From the NCBI GenBank assembly GCA_020637445.1, contig JACJVZ010000004.1, positions 80,118 through 144,117 on the forward strand: a DNA stretch of 64,000 nt. Reading direction: 5' to 3'. The notes beneath the pieces were generated by a model. It did no database searches, had not been told where the DNA came from, and saw nothing but the letters and a program-made list of their open reading frames with translations. Position numbers and translations under genes: made by a program. The DNA is from Calditrichota bacterium (GTDB lineage Bacteria > Electryoneota > RPQS01). Every line of letters begins with the position of its first letter. The first letter of the stretch is position 1. Shown one piece after another: positions 49,624 through 58,530 of the stretch.

Positions 49624-51587
49624 GTCAGTTCGCTCAAAATAAAGACTCCGCGGTCGAGGGAGGCATGGTCACCATAGAGAACGACGAGATCATTGGGTTC
49701 GAGTTCGGTATCGAGAAAAGCATTTGAAACAATGCATCCATTGCGCAGGAGAGCGACGACCTGACAGCCGCTGTCATTGGAAAATCCGAGCGCGCGCAGA
49801 GAATTTGCGCGCGCTTTGCTGTTTTCAAGAATGGGAACGGCCTCGACGAGCCTTTGCATCAGGAGTTGCGCAAGGCGGTCTGCGTTGCCTTTGTGACCGC
49901 GCAGTGTACCGTAGCTTTGGCTGCGGACGACGTCAACTTGCGCGGCGATAATGTGCGGCGGAATGTGATAGTGAGTCAGGAGTTCGACGAAGATTCGGAG
50001 CGAGGTTTCGAACTCTTCGGGCACGACGAGTTTCGCGCCAAGCCGTTCAAGCTGCTCGACTTCGGCGACGTAGCGTGTGCGAACGATTAAGTGCATGTCT
50101 GGATTCAGCCGCTGAATCGTAACGACGGCGCGGCGCGTGGCGGCAGGATCTGAGATGGCAATGACGGCGCTGTCAAAATCGCAAAGACCCAAGTGTCTCA
50201 AGAAATCGGCATGTGTGACGTCGCCGTAATGGATGATCTCTCCTTCTTTGCGGGCTTCACGCACGGTTTTAGGATTGAACTCAAGGACTTCGTGGTAGAT
50301 GCCGGATTCGCGCAAGACTTTGGCGACGTTGTGTCCGTTCAAGCCAAAACCGACAATCAGCACGGCCGGAGAGGGACGCGCCTCGGGTTTCTCGACGACG
50401 ATTTCTTCTCCGAGATCTCCGATACGTTTGCCCGCGTGGTAGGCGACGGTGGGAGCAAGCTGCATGACGAGCGGAGTGACGGCGAGGGTTAAGCTCGAGG
50501 CGGCGATCAAATACTGGAATTCGATTTCGGTCAGCAAGTGTCCGGCGACGGCGGCGCTGAGAAGCAAGAAAGAGAACTCTCCGATTTGCGCGAGATAAAA
50601 TCCGCCTTGCACACGTCCGCGAAAAGAAAGTCCGAGCAACCGGCTGGCACCGATGACGATCAGGGCTTTGACGAGCAGCACGGCAATTGCGACGGCGAGG
50701 ACGGTGTCGATATGCATGACGACGAAACGCAAGTCGAGCAACATGCCGATGGAGACGAAGAACAGCGACGAGAAGAGCGAGCTGAAGACTTGGAATTGCG
50801 AGTAGATGTGCGCACTGAATTCGTTTTCGGAAAGGATGACTCCCGCGGCGAAAGCACCGAGCGCGATGGAAAGTCCGGCGGCAGAACTTAGTGCGCCGAT
50901 GACGAGCATCACGAGAATGGCAAAGAGCAAAATTGCTTCAGGCATTTGGATGCGCACGAGCCAGCGCATCATCATCGGCAGAATCCAACGGCCCAAAAGA
51001 TACAAGGACAGGAGCCAACCGAGCATCAGTGCGGCGCGCATTCCGATTTCGGAGGCCGTGACAACTCCAGAAGCCATCACGCCGACGGTCATCATCATCG
51101 GGACGATGGCGAGGTCTTGGACGACGCAGATTGTGACGACCATTTGACCGAGCGGCGAGTTGAGTTCGCCTTTGTCGGTCAGACCTTTCAAGACGAGCGC
51201 GGACGAGGAAACGGCGACGACGAATCCCGCAATGACGGACGTGGAGAGCGAGAGTCCGAGCGAAAGCGCGAGTCCCGCGACGATAACGCTCGTGCCGGTG
51301 ACTTGCAGGATGGCGGCGAGATAGACTTTCCACGGCGTGGATTTCAAACTCGAGAGCGAGAGTTCGAGTCCGACGATAAAGAGCAGGAGAATCACGCCGA
51401 CTTCCGCGGAACTTTCGACGTGGTCGAGATTCTCGATGAATCCTAAGCCGGATGGGCCGATGATGATTCCGGTGAGGACGAAGCCCGCGATAGGCGGCAA
51501 GCCGATGCGGCGCGAGAAAAAGAGTACCGGCAATGAGCAAGCAAGGATGATCGCGAGATCATAGAACATCGGGATTTCGTGACTCAT
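49620..51587 (-). CDS. KefB-type cation:proton antiporter with TrkA domains
   Basis: I chose the ATG at 51587 (655 residues), where the preceding gene's TGA overlaps as ATGA; a TTG six codons upstream is unlikely. Residues 1-385 form about 12 helices of the CPA2 antiporter fold (PIAGFVLTGIIIGPSGLG, LLLFIVGLELSLSSLK, VSSSALVLKGL). Residues about 400-530 are a TrkA-N Rossmann domain (VLIVGFGLNGHNVAKVL) that binds nucleotide, and about 540-655 a TrkA-C domain. Such proteins exchange K+ or Na+ for protons, gated by nucleotide or glutathione adducts. It is translationally coupled to an upstream DUF819 membrane protein. Confidence 0.9.
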   Translation of the reverse strand: MSHEIPMFYDLAIILACSLPVLFFSRRIGLPPIAGFVLTGIIIGPSGLGFIENLDHVESSAEVGVILLLFIVGLELSLSSLKSTPWKVYLAAILQVTGTSVIVAGLALSLGLSLSTSVIAGFVVAVSSSALVLKGLTDKGELNSPLGQMVVTICVVQDLAIVPMMMTVGVMASGVVTASEIGMRAALMLGWLLSLYLLGRWILPMMMRWLVRIQMPEAILLFAILVMLVIGALSSAAGLSIALGAFAAGVILSENEFSAHIYSQFQVFSSLFSSLFFVSIGMLLDLRFVVMHIDTVLAVAIAVLLVKALIVIGASRLLGLSFRGRVQGGFYLAQIGEFSFLLLSAAVAGHLLTEIEFQYLIAASSLTLAVTPLVMQLAPTVAYHAGKRIGDLGEEIVVEKPEARPSPAVLIVGFGLNGHNVAKVLRESGIYHEVLEFNPKTVREARKEGEIIHYGDVTHADFLRHLGLCDFDSAVIAISDPAATRRAVVTIQRLNPDMHLIVRTRYVAEVEQLERLGAKLVVPEEFETSLRIFVELLTHYHIPPHIIAAQVDVVRSQSYGTLRGHKGNADRLAQLLMQRLVEAVPILENSKARANSLRALGFSNDSGCQVVALLRNGCIVSNAFLDTELEPNDLVVLYGDHASLDRGVFILSELT

Positions 51588-52753
51588 GGGGCCACCAAAC
51601 TGCAAAGGTAGGCTGCCGCGAACGCGCCGTAATTTCCGACGGCGTAGCCGATCATGGCCATGAGGACGGAAACGGGAACGAGTCGTTCATCGTGACATGC
51701 CGCGACGACGGGAGCGGAAGCCGCGCCGCCGATATTTGCGGCGGACGCGATGGCGGCGGTGTGCACGTCGACTTTGAAGAAGCGCGCGGCGAGCAACAAG
51801 AAAGCTCCATGAATCACGATCCAAACTGCTGCACCAAGCAGGAACCACGGCGCTTGTCCGGCGAGACCTTCGAGACTTGCTTTGGCTCCCATGTTGGCGA
51901 CGAAGAGATAGATCAGCGCCATTGCCAGCTCGTGCGAGCCGGGAATTTTGCGGGCGTTGGTTTGCGACAGAAGCAAACCCATCGTTGTGATCAAGAGAAT
52001 ACGATAGGTGCTCTCAGTCAAGACAGGTTTCAGTTCAGGCAGAAGCGGCGCGATGAATCCGGCCAAGGCCGTGACAGAAAAACCGAGCGCGAAAAGATAG
52101 AGCAGATGCCGCATGAGGATTGGCTCTTTTTCGGTTTTCAGATCTTCTGCGGCCTTCTTCATCTCGTGCACGCGGTCTGCGGAGACGCCTGTGAACTTGT
52201 GAAAACGGTCGGCGATATTTTTCGACGCAAGCAAAATCGGAAGCCAAACGAGATAGATACCGTTGTCGGCGATGACCGCGAGGCCGAAATCGGTGCCGGA
52301 GGTGCCGAGACCTTCTGAGACCGCAGCCATGTTGCCCGTGCCGCCGATCCAACTTCCGGCCAATGCACCGAAGCCTTTCCACGTTTCGGGACCGAGATGG
52401 CTTGCGACCAAAGCATAGCCGATGGGCGCGCCGATCACGACACCGAGGGTTCCCGCGAGCATCACGAACACGCCTTTGCCCATCACGCGCACAGTTGCGG
52501 CGACGTCGACATTCATCAAGAGCAAAACCAAGAACATCGGCAACGCGAGATCGGAGAGTCCGGAGTAGACTGGAGATTTCGTGGGTATTACGCCGGAGTT
52601 CGAGAGCACAACGGGAAGCAAATAGATGAAGAGCAGCGGCGGCGCGAACTCGAAGAGCTTCCATTTGGTTTTGTGTTCAAGCCAAAAGAAGAAGCCCGCG
52701 ATGACGGCCAGCGCGGCGAGGACGGATGCGGGGGAGGAGAGAAGGGGAGTCAT
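51584..52753 (-). CDS. DUF819 family membrane protein
   Basis: A 389-residue polytopic protein with about 10-12 helices and the family motifs GSWIGGTGNMAAVSE and SAANIGGAASAPVVAA, which are inverted-repeat-like pore sequences similar to those of elevator-type carriers. DUF819 (YjcL-like) proteins are proposed transporters of unknown substrate. The ATG of the antiporter gene overlaps its stop by ATGA, so both are made from one mRNA. A small linked function in ion or solute balance is plausible but unproven. Confidence 0.88.
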   Translation of the reverse strand: MTPLLSSPASVLAALAVIAGFFFWLEHKTKWKLFEFAPPLLFIYLLPVVLSNSGVIPTKSPVYSGLSDLALPMFLVLLLMNVDVAATVRVMGKGVFVMLAGTLGVVIGAPIGYALVASHLGPETWKGFGALAGSWIGGTGNMAAVSEGLGTSGTDFGLAVIADNGIYLVWLPILLASKNIADRFHKFTGVSADRVHEMKKAAEDLKTEKEPILMRHLLYLFALGFSVTALAGFIAPLLPELKPVLTESTYRILLITTMGLLLSQTNARKIPGSHELAMALIYLFVANMGAKASLEGLAGQAPWFLLGAAVWIVIHGAFLLLAARFFKVDVHTAAIASAANIGGAASAPVVAACHDERLVPVSVLMAMIGYAVGNYGAFAAAYLCSLVAP

Positions 52754-53084
52754 ACCTCTTAATTTAGGGTTTTAGGGGAGGGATGCAAGCGGGGGGAGGG
52801 GTGGGAAGGGGATGAAGGATGAAGGATGAAATATGAAGTCGGAAGTCAGAATAGGTATGAGGTAAGAGGTAAGAGGTAAGAACCGAGAACAGAGCATCTC
52901 GATGTGCGGGGCAGGTGAAGACACCTGCCGCCGCGAGCCTAAGAGGTATGAGGTAAGAACCGAGAACTCAGAAGCCCCCCTTTGTCCCCCCAAAATCGCT
53001 TCGCGAGTTTTGGGGGGAGATTTGGTTGTGGTTTCGGCGGGAAATGCCTATTTTCTTGGATAGAACTTATGGGAAATTGAGTTT
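52754..53084. repeat. Intergenic repeat cluster
   Basis: AGGATGAAGGATGAAATATG and AAGAGGTAAGAGGTAAGAAC simple repeats (52811-52890), a GGGGCAGGTGAAGACACCTG module (about 52910-52937) and an inverted C6/G6 palindrome with stem AAAATCGCTTCGCGAGTTTT (52975-53022). No gene is seen. Confidence 0.75.
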
Positions 53085-54518
53085 ATGGCACACTATCCGT
53101 TGATGATACCGGGTGCGCGGGCGGCTTCTAAGGCTGAAGTCGTGGCGCCGTATGACCTCTCACCGATTGCAACCGTGGATACTGCGGGTGCGGATGCGAT
53201 TGAGGTCGCGCTGAACACCGCTCAGAAACTTTTTGCTAACCGCGACGCTTGGATTCCGTTGCCGAAGAGGTTGCAGATTTTGGAGAATTTGCAAAAGCTG
53301 ATTTTGGAGAATGCGGAGTCGCTGGCTTTGGAAGCTGCACGCGAGGGTGGTAAGCCGTTGATGGACTCGAAGGTGGAAGTGGCGCGCGCGGCGGATAGTA
53401 TTCGAGTGTGTATCGAAACGATGCGCACGGATGCGGGGCGAGAGATTCCGATGAACCTAAATGCGGCCTCGACGGGGAAACTGGCTGTGACCAGACGTGA
53501 ACCGATTGGGCCGGTGGTGGCGATCAGCGCGTTTAATCATCCACTAAACTTGATCGCGCATCAGGTCGGCCCTGCCATCGCCGCGGGATGTCCGGTGATT
53601 GTGAAACCCGCAGATGACACGCCGCTCTCGTGTTTTCGTTTTGTGGAGATGCTGCATGCGGCGGGACTTCCCGAAGAATGGTGTCAAGCCTGTATCACGA
53701 GTGATTTGAGTGTCGCGGAAAAACTTGCGACGGATCCGCGCGTGGCATTTTTGACTTTTATCGGCAGTTTCAAAGTGGGTTGGATGCTGCGCTCGAAGAT
53801 CGCGCCGGGAACTCGCTGCGCACTTGAGCACGGTGGAACCGCTCCGGTGATTGTGGCCGAAGATGCTGATTGGCAAAGTGCGATTGCGCCGCTGGCGAAG
53901 GCTGCTTTTTATCACGCGGGACAGGTGTGTGTGTCGGCGCAGAGAATCTATGTGCACGAGTCGTTTGCGTTTGAGTTTGCGCACAAGTTTGCCGAAGCTG
54001 GAAACAAGATGAAAATCGGTGATCCGACTCTGACTGAGACGGAAATCGGGCCGCTGATTCGTCCGCAGGAAGTGACGCGGGTGAATATGTGGGTGAAGGA
54101 AGCCGTGGCAGAGGGAGCCGTGCCGCTGTGCGGAGCAGAGCAGTTGTCGGACACTTGCTACAAAACGACGGTGTTGTGGAATGTTTCGGAAGAGTCGAAA
54201 GTCACGACGCAGGAAATCTTCGGTCCGGTGGCTTGTGTTTATCTTTACAAAGACCTCGACGATGCAATTGCGCGGGCAAACAACTCGCCGTTCGCATTTC
54301 AAGCGGCGGTGTATACGAAGAATCTTGATACCGCTGCAAGATGTTATTCGAGATTGAACGCCTCGGCGGTGATGGTGAATGAACATACGGCGTTTCGCGT
54401 GGATTGGATGCCGTTTGCGGGGCTTCGGCAATCGGGCTATGGAGTGGGAGGGATTCCGTATTCGATCCGGGATATGCAGGTGGAGAAGATGCTGGTTGTG
54501 AAGTCTGGGGAGCTGTGA
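53085..54518 (+). CDS. Aldehyde dehydrogenase family protein
   Basis: A 477-residue NAD(P)-dependent aldehyde dehydrogenase. Lys174 (VIVKPADDTP) contacts the cofactor, Glu248 sits in LEHGGTAP (the usual ELGG motif changed to EHGG) and the catalytic Cys282 is in GQVCVSAQR. QEIFGPV and AVMVNEH are further family marks. It oxidises an aldehyde to an acid; the closest type is the succinate-semialdehyde/lactaldehyde-like group but the substrate is not decided. It is monocistronic on the plus strand, between two repeat-filled gaps. Confidence 0.93.
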   Translation: MAHYPLMIPGARAASKAEVVAPYDLSPIATVDTAGADAIEVALNTAQKLFANRDAWIPLPKRLQILENLQKLILENAESLALEAAREGGKPLMDSKVEVARAADSIRVCIETMRTDAGREIPMNLNAASTGKLAVTRREPIGPVVAISAFNHPLNLIAHQVGPAIAAGCPVIVKPADDTPLSCFRFVEMLHAAGLPEEWCQACITSDLSVAEKLATDPRVAFLTFIGSFKVGWMLRSKIAPGTRCALEHGGTAPVIVAEDADWQSAIAPLAKAAFYHAGQVCVSAQRIYVHESFAFEFAHKFAEAGNKMKIGDPTLTETEIGPLIRPQEVTRVNMWVKEAVAEGAVPLCGAEQLSDTCYKTTVLWNVSEESKVTTQEIFGPVACVYLYKDLDDAIARANNSPFAFQAAVYTKNLDTAARCYSRLNASAVMVNEHTAFRVDWMPFAGLRQSGYGVGGIPYSIRDMQVEKMLVVKSGEL

Positions 54519-54819
54519 GGCGGGGGAGAAAATATGAAATATGAAGTATGAAATATGAAAAGGGGACCTGCGGCGGGTGCCGCCGCGGAATGCTGCGCGG
54601 CGCTTTGGATTGGGACTAGTGCTTTGGGAGGTTGAGTTGTGCTAGTAGATCCTTCACTTTGTTCAGGATGACAATATCATTTTACACCCCGGCACGGGCG
54701 GATTGCCATCCGCCCCTACGGTGAAAATGGAAACGGCTCGCTTGCGCGAGCCGTTTTTTTTCAGAAGCCCCCCTTAGTCCCCCCAAAACCACTTCGTGGA
54801 TTTTGGGGGGAGAGGAGAA
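54519..54819. repeat. Intergenic repeat cluster
   Basis: AATATGAAGTATGAAATATG repeats (54530-54558), GGGTGCCGCC (about 54575), a GTAGATCCTTCAC...TCAGGATGACA element (54643-54672), a GGGCGGATTGCCATCCGCCC palindrome (about 54695) and an inverted C6/G6 palindrome (54763-54815). No gene is seen. Confidence 0.7.
54731..54761 (+). terminator. Rho-independent terminator
   Basis: AAACGGCTCGC pairs with GCGAGCCGTTT (54731-54741 with 54746-54756) with a T-run. It sits between convergent genes, 210 bp after the aldehyde dehydrogenase stop. Confidence 0.8.
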
Positions 54820-56052
54820 TTACGGGAGGTAGATTAGCTTTTGAGTTGTGGAGTATCCGGCGCAATCGCATTTTAGGAAATAAGTTCCTGCGGCGACGCC
54901 TTGCGCGTTCCATTCTATTGTTGAGTTGCCGATTCTCGAATTGTCCAACAGAGTGGTGACGAGTTGTCCGGTTCTGTTGTAGACGCGTGCGGTGACGGGG
55001 GACTCAGTCGGAACGGCCAGCGTGATCCGTACCGTGCTGTTGAACGGATTGGGATACGCGGGGCTTACTGAAAACTCGCTTGCAATGAGTTCGTCGTGTG
55101 CGGCATTGAAGGCTTCGGTTGTGAACGACCAAAGTTCGCTTGGCATCGTGCCGGAAGCATTCACGGCCGTCACAAACCAATGATACGTTGTGCTATATTC
55201 AAGCTCGAAAGGAAGATCGACAAAAGTCGTGGTGAACGGTCCGCCGACGTCGAACGTGTCAGAAGCGTAGATGCTGACCCAATACTCCTCAGCGAAATCC
55301 GCCGCATCCCATTGCAAGGTTGAGAGAGTAACGGGAACTTCGGTGGCGCCGTTGGCCGGAATGGGATTCGTCGCTTGACCGGGAAGCGGAAGCTGCTCGG
55401 CTTCGGTGGTGAACGACCACACCTGACCGGCCGTTGTTCCGAAGTCATTGGACGCATTGACCTGCCACATGTAGGTGGTTTCCGTCAGCAACTCAATGGG
55501 AATGTCGAACGTGAAGCCGGAGGTGGTGCCCATGAAATCGAGCGGCTCCGAGGGACCGAGATAAACATCAAAGGACGTTGCTCCGTCACCGCCGGACCAG
55601 CTCAGAGTTGTTGTCACCGGGACATCCGCAGCGTTGTCGGCAGGATTGGGAGTCGAAGTGATTTCCGGCGGGGCTTCAATGACGGCTTCAGCAGCAGTCA
55701 TGACGATGTTCGTGTTTGCGCCGCTCATGCTGGTGCCTTGGTGCGCACCAACATACAACCTGACAGAACCTGTTCCCGCTGTGGGAGCCGTCCAACTGAA
55801 TGTGCCGCTGGTGCGGTTACTCGACGACAAGTGCACGCCGTTGTGTTCGGCGGAGACATTGTAGGTCGAGTCAGGAACGTACTCGGTGGGGAAACCGGTG
55901 ACTTGCACGGTTCCGCCTCCCGAGCCGTGGCAAGAGGAAGCGCAGGTTCCGGTTGCGCCGGGTGCACCGGAATAGCCGGTATAGGTGGGACGAGCTAAGA
56001 GAGCAGAAGCGAAGAGCAGCGATAGCACTGCGAGGAGGAGGAGACGGGACAT
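54820..56052 (-). CDS. Choice-of-anchor-V-like secreted protein, T9SS cargo (paralog A)
   Basis: A 410-residue protein: signal peptide about 1-20; then GYSGAPGATGTCASSCHGSGGG with a CxxxCH motif (Cys37, Cys41, His42), the start of a choice-of-anchor-V-type domain. Relative to paralog B the domain lacks about 40 residues after VPDSTY. Two FN3-like units (about 130-215 and 225-315) with TTYMW and TTYHW motifs follow, and a T9SS sorting domain (YPNPFN ... KLIYLP). The three-residue spacing in CxxxCH differs from canonical heme c sites, so heme binding is uncertain. It is last in a minus-strand series. Confidence 0.82.
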   Translation of the reverse strand: MSRLLLLAVLSLLFASALLARPTYTGYSGAPGATGTCASSCHGSGGGTVQVTGFPTEYVPDSTYNVSAEHNGVHLSSSNRTSGTFSWTAPTAGTGSVRLYVGAHQGTSMSGANTNIVMTAAEAVIEAPPEITSTPNPADNAADVPVTTTLSWSGGDGATSFDVYLGPSEPLDFMGTTSGFTFDIPIELLTETTYMWQVNASNDFGTTAGQVWSFTTEAEQLPLPGQATNPIPANGATEVPVTLSTLQWDAADFAEEYWVSIYASDTFDVGGPFTTTFVDLPFELEYSTTYHWFVTAVNASGTMPSELWSFTTEAFNAAHDELIASEFSVSPAYPNPFNSTVRITLAVPTESPVTARVYNRTGQLVTTLLDNSRIGNSTIEWNAQGVAAGTYFLKCDCAGYSTTQKLIYLP

Positions 56053-56092
56053 GATTGGCCCCTTTGCATAAAGTGTATGATAAATTTACAAA

Positions 56093-57154
56093 TTACGGAA
56101 GATAAACGAGCTTCTGAGTCTGCGAGAGCCCGGCGCAGTCGCACCTTAAGAAATAGAGTCCCGCTGCATATCCAGCGGCATTCCATTCAAGATCCACAGA
56201 CCTATCAATTAGGGAATTTTGGAGTAGAGTTGCAACTTGTCGTCCGGTTCTATCAAAAATGACGGCGGATACGGTGGAATTAAAGGGGACAGTCAAGGTC
56301 ACGCGAACGAGTCCGTTAAAGGGGTTGGGGTAGGCCGGGGAAACCTGGAACTCGCTTGCGATTAGGGTATTTTCCGCAGCGGAAGCCGTTTCGGTTGTGA
56401 AGGACCAGACGCGGCTGGGAGTGGTTCCGCCTTCATTGACGGCGGAGACCATCCAATAGTACGTTGTGCTTGGTTCAAGGTCTGAGACCAAGTAGCTTTC
56501 GCCGCCGACGTTGTTGGCGAACAGAACCGGGGGATCTTCGGTGCCGAAATAGACTTCGCAGTAGTCCGTGGATTGATCGGCCAACCACCAGAGATTTACT
56601 TCGAGAGGCTGGTCCGTTGCAGCATCAGCCGGAATCGGATCGGAAGGAGCTCCGGGCGGAAGCTGTGTGACCGTTTCGTCGGCAACTAAAGTGATCGTTG
56701 TATTGGGACCGCTGTGGTTTCCCTGATGCGCGCCAACATAGAGCCGTACTGCTCCGGTGCCTGCCACAGGAGCCCGCCAGTAGAACGTCCCGTTTTGCCG
56801 GTCATTGGAAGACAGATGAACTCCGTTGCTTTCTTGAGCGACGGAATAGGTAGTGGTGTTTAGTCCGGCAACGATTTGTCCGGCGGTTGTGGAGCTTGTG
56901 CCGACGCGAACCGAGCCGTTGAAATTTTTGATCGACGAACCAGACAGTGCGGCGATGGTCAGCAAGTAGGTGGAATCAGGGACATATTCAGTGGGAAAAC
57001 CCGTGACCTGCACGGTGCCCCCGCCGGCACCGTGACAGGTGGATGCGCAGCGACCGAGTGATCCCGGCGCACCGGAATACCCAACATAGTTGGGATGCGC
57101 AAAAGCAGAGGTAAAAAGTACGAGAAGGGATAAGGGGCCGATGTTGCGACTCAT
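56093..57154 (-). CDS. Choice-of-anchor-V-like secreted protein, T9SS cargo (paralog B)
   Basis: A 353-residue protein: signal peptide about 1-19, GYSGAPGSLGRCASTCHGAGGG with Cys36, Cys40, His41 (CxxxCH), then a complete beta-rich domain (VPDSTYLLTIAALSGSSIKNFNGSVRVGTS ... FYWRAPVAGTGAVRLYVGAHQGNHSGPN). One FN3-like unit (about 185-275) and a T9SS sorting domain (YPNPFN ... KLVYLP) finish it. The intact domain shows what is deleted in paralog A. Related proteins in other bacteria have CxxCH in the same place, which suggests a heme or a disulfide there. Function unknown. Confidence 0.82.
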   Translation of the reverse strand: MSRNIGPLSLLVLFTSAFAHPNYVGYSGAPGSLGRCASTCHGAGGGTVQVTGFPTEYVPDSTYLLTIAALSGSSIKNFNGSVRVGTSSTTAGQIVAGLNTTTYSVAQESNGVHLSSNDRQNGTFYWRAPVAGTGAVRLYVGAHQGNHSGPNTTITLVADETVTQLPPGAPSDPIPADAATDQPLEVNLWWLADQSTDYCEVYFGTEDPPVLFANNVGGESYLVSDLEPSTTYYWMVSAVNEGGTTPSRVWSFTTETASAAENTLIASEFQVSPAYPNPFNGLVRVTLTVPFNSTVSAVIFDRTGRQVATLLQNSLIDRSVDLEWNAAGYAAGLYFLRCDCAGLSQTQKLVYLP

Positions 57155-57267
57155 AGTTGCAAAAGCAAATAGGTGAAAAGAAGTGACACGCGTTTCGAGA
57201 CGAAACGCGAATCGTTAACACTGGCTCTCCCTCAGTGGTTGGACGGCGGCGTCCGGAAAAGAGCTTA

Positions 57268-57300
57268 GTCGGGGAGTGGGCAGGCAACCCACTCCCCGAC
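57268..57300 (-). terminator. Terminator-like hairpin
   Basis: A perfect 13-bp stem GTCGGGGAGTGGG with CCCACTCCCCGAC lies 8 bp past the stop of the minus-strand cupredoxin-type gene, with CTCTTTT further on. Confidence 0.7.
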
Positions 57301-57308
57301 CGTGAAAG

Positions 57309-58475
57309 TTACGGCAAGTAGATGAGTTTTTGAGTTTGCACAAGCCCGGCGCTTTCAGCGCGCATGAAATACAGGCCGGCGGAATGACCGGTCGCATTCC
57401 ATTCGAGGATATGCTGACCCGCACTCAAACGCGAATTAACCAAGGTCGTGACCTGACGGCCAAGCACGTCGAAGACGCGCACGGTGACGAGATTCTCGGA
57501 TGCAATTGCGAGATTGATGCGAACGTTGCTGTTGAACGGATTGGGATAGGCTTCGCCGACATCAAAGGAAGCGGGAAGCTCGACGTCGCCCACGGCATTG
57601 ACAGCTTCGGTCGTGAACGACCAAGTGTTGCTCGACGTCGTTCCGATGTCATTGATTGCATCCACGCGCCACATGTAGGTCGTGCTGTTCAAAAGATCCG
57701 CGGAGGGAGTGAGCATCGTCTCCGTGGTCGTGCCCAACAAGCCCAGCGGTTCAGCCGTTCCCATATAGACTTCATAGCTTGTCGCTCTGTCGGCGGCATC
57801 CCAACCGAGGCTCGTTGTGACTGCGACATCGGTTGCGTTGTCAGCCGGATCAGGATTGGTGGCCATTCCGGGAACGTCTGCGGTGGTGAAATGCCAGACG
57901 GGGCTTTCCGCCTGACCGAAATCATTCACAGCGGTGATTTTCCAGAAGTATTCGGTACCGGGATTCAACTCGCTGTAGGCATACATCATGTTGGCAAAAT
58001 TGTCATCCACAACGGGCGGCGGGTCCTGCGTTCCGAACTGCACGACGAAATGGTCTGCACCATCAGATTCCCAAATCAGGAAGCCGAGCAGCGGGAAATC
58101 TGTTGCACCGTTTTGCGGAGTGGGATTGCTGGGCACTGTAGGTGGACTTCCGCCAGCTTCGACGGTGATAGTTCCTGCCATTGACGGAGCATGAATTTCG
58201 CAGATATAGCTATACGTACCGGACAGCGGAGCGGCGAAAACGAAATCGTAGGTAAAATTGGAACTGGTGGGATCACCGCTGCGGAAGACGGGCGGAGTGG
58301 AAACTTCCGCGACGTTGTGAAATCCGCCTTGGTTCATCCAGCGTACGGTATCGCCCTGCTGAATCGTGAGATTCGCGGGGGTAAACGAGATTCCGGACAG
58401 AATCACCGTGTGTAATGTTGCCGAACTGATTCCGGCCATCGTCAACAAAGTTAGCAGTACAAGCAAACGTTTCAT
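57309..58475 (-). CDS. Cupredoxin-FN3 secreted protein, T9SS cargo
   Basis: ATG at 58475 (388 residues) chosen because GAGGTAAC lies just upstream and the signal peptide (MKRLLVLLTLLTMAG) begins there. The plastocyanin-like domain (about 20-108) has His53, Cys92, His95 and Met99, a type 1 copper set with three residues between His and Met. Two FN3-like units (about 112-290) follow, with TEYFWKITAVND and TTYMWRVDAIND, then a T9SS sorting domain (YPNPFN ... KLIYLP). It lies between paralogs B and C. The copper domain matches that at 39649, which lacks a sorting domain. Extracellular electron transfer or copper binding is inferred. Confidence 0.85.
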   Translation of the reverse strand: MKRLLVLLTLLTMAGISSATLHTVILSGISFTPANLTIQQGDTVRWMNQGGFHNVAEVSTPPVFRSGDPTSSNFTYDFVFAAPLSGTYSYICEIHAPSMAGTITVEAGGSPPTVPSNPTPQNGATDFPLLGFLIWESDGADHFVVQFGTQDPPPVVDDNFANMMYAYSELNPGTEYFWKITAVNDFGQAESPVWHFTTADVPGMATNPDPADNATDVAVTTSLGWDAADRATSYEVYMGTAEPLGLLGTTTETMLTPSADLLNSTTYMWRVDAINDIGTTSSNTWSFTTEAVNAVGDVELPASFDVGEAYPNPFNSNVRINLAIASENLVTVRVFDVLGRQVTTLVNSRLSAGQHILEWNATGHSAGLYFMRAESAGLVQTQKLIYLP

Positions 58476-58530
58476 GTGTGTTACCTCGGGTTGGTGACTC
58501 GGCTTCGGGTCAAACAACCCTCGGCCAACT

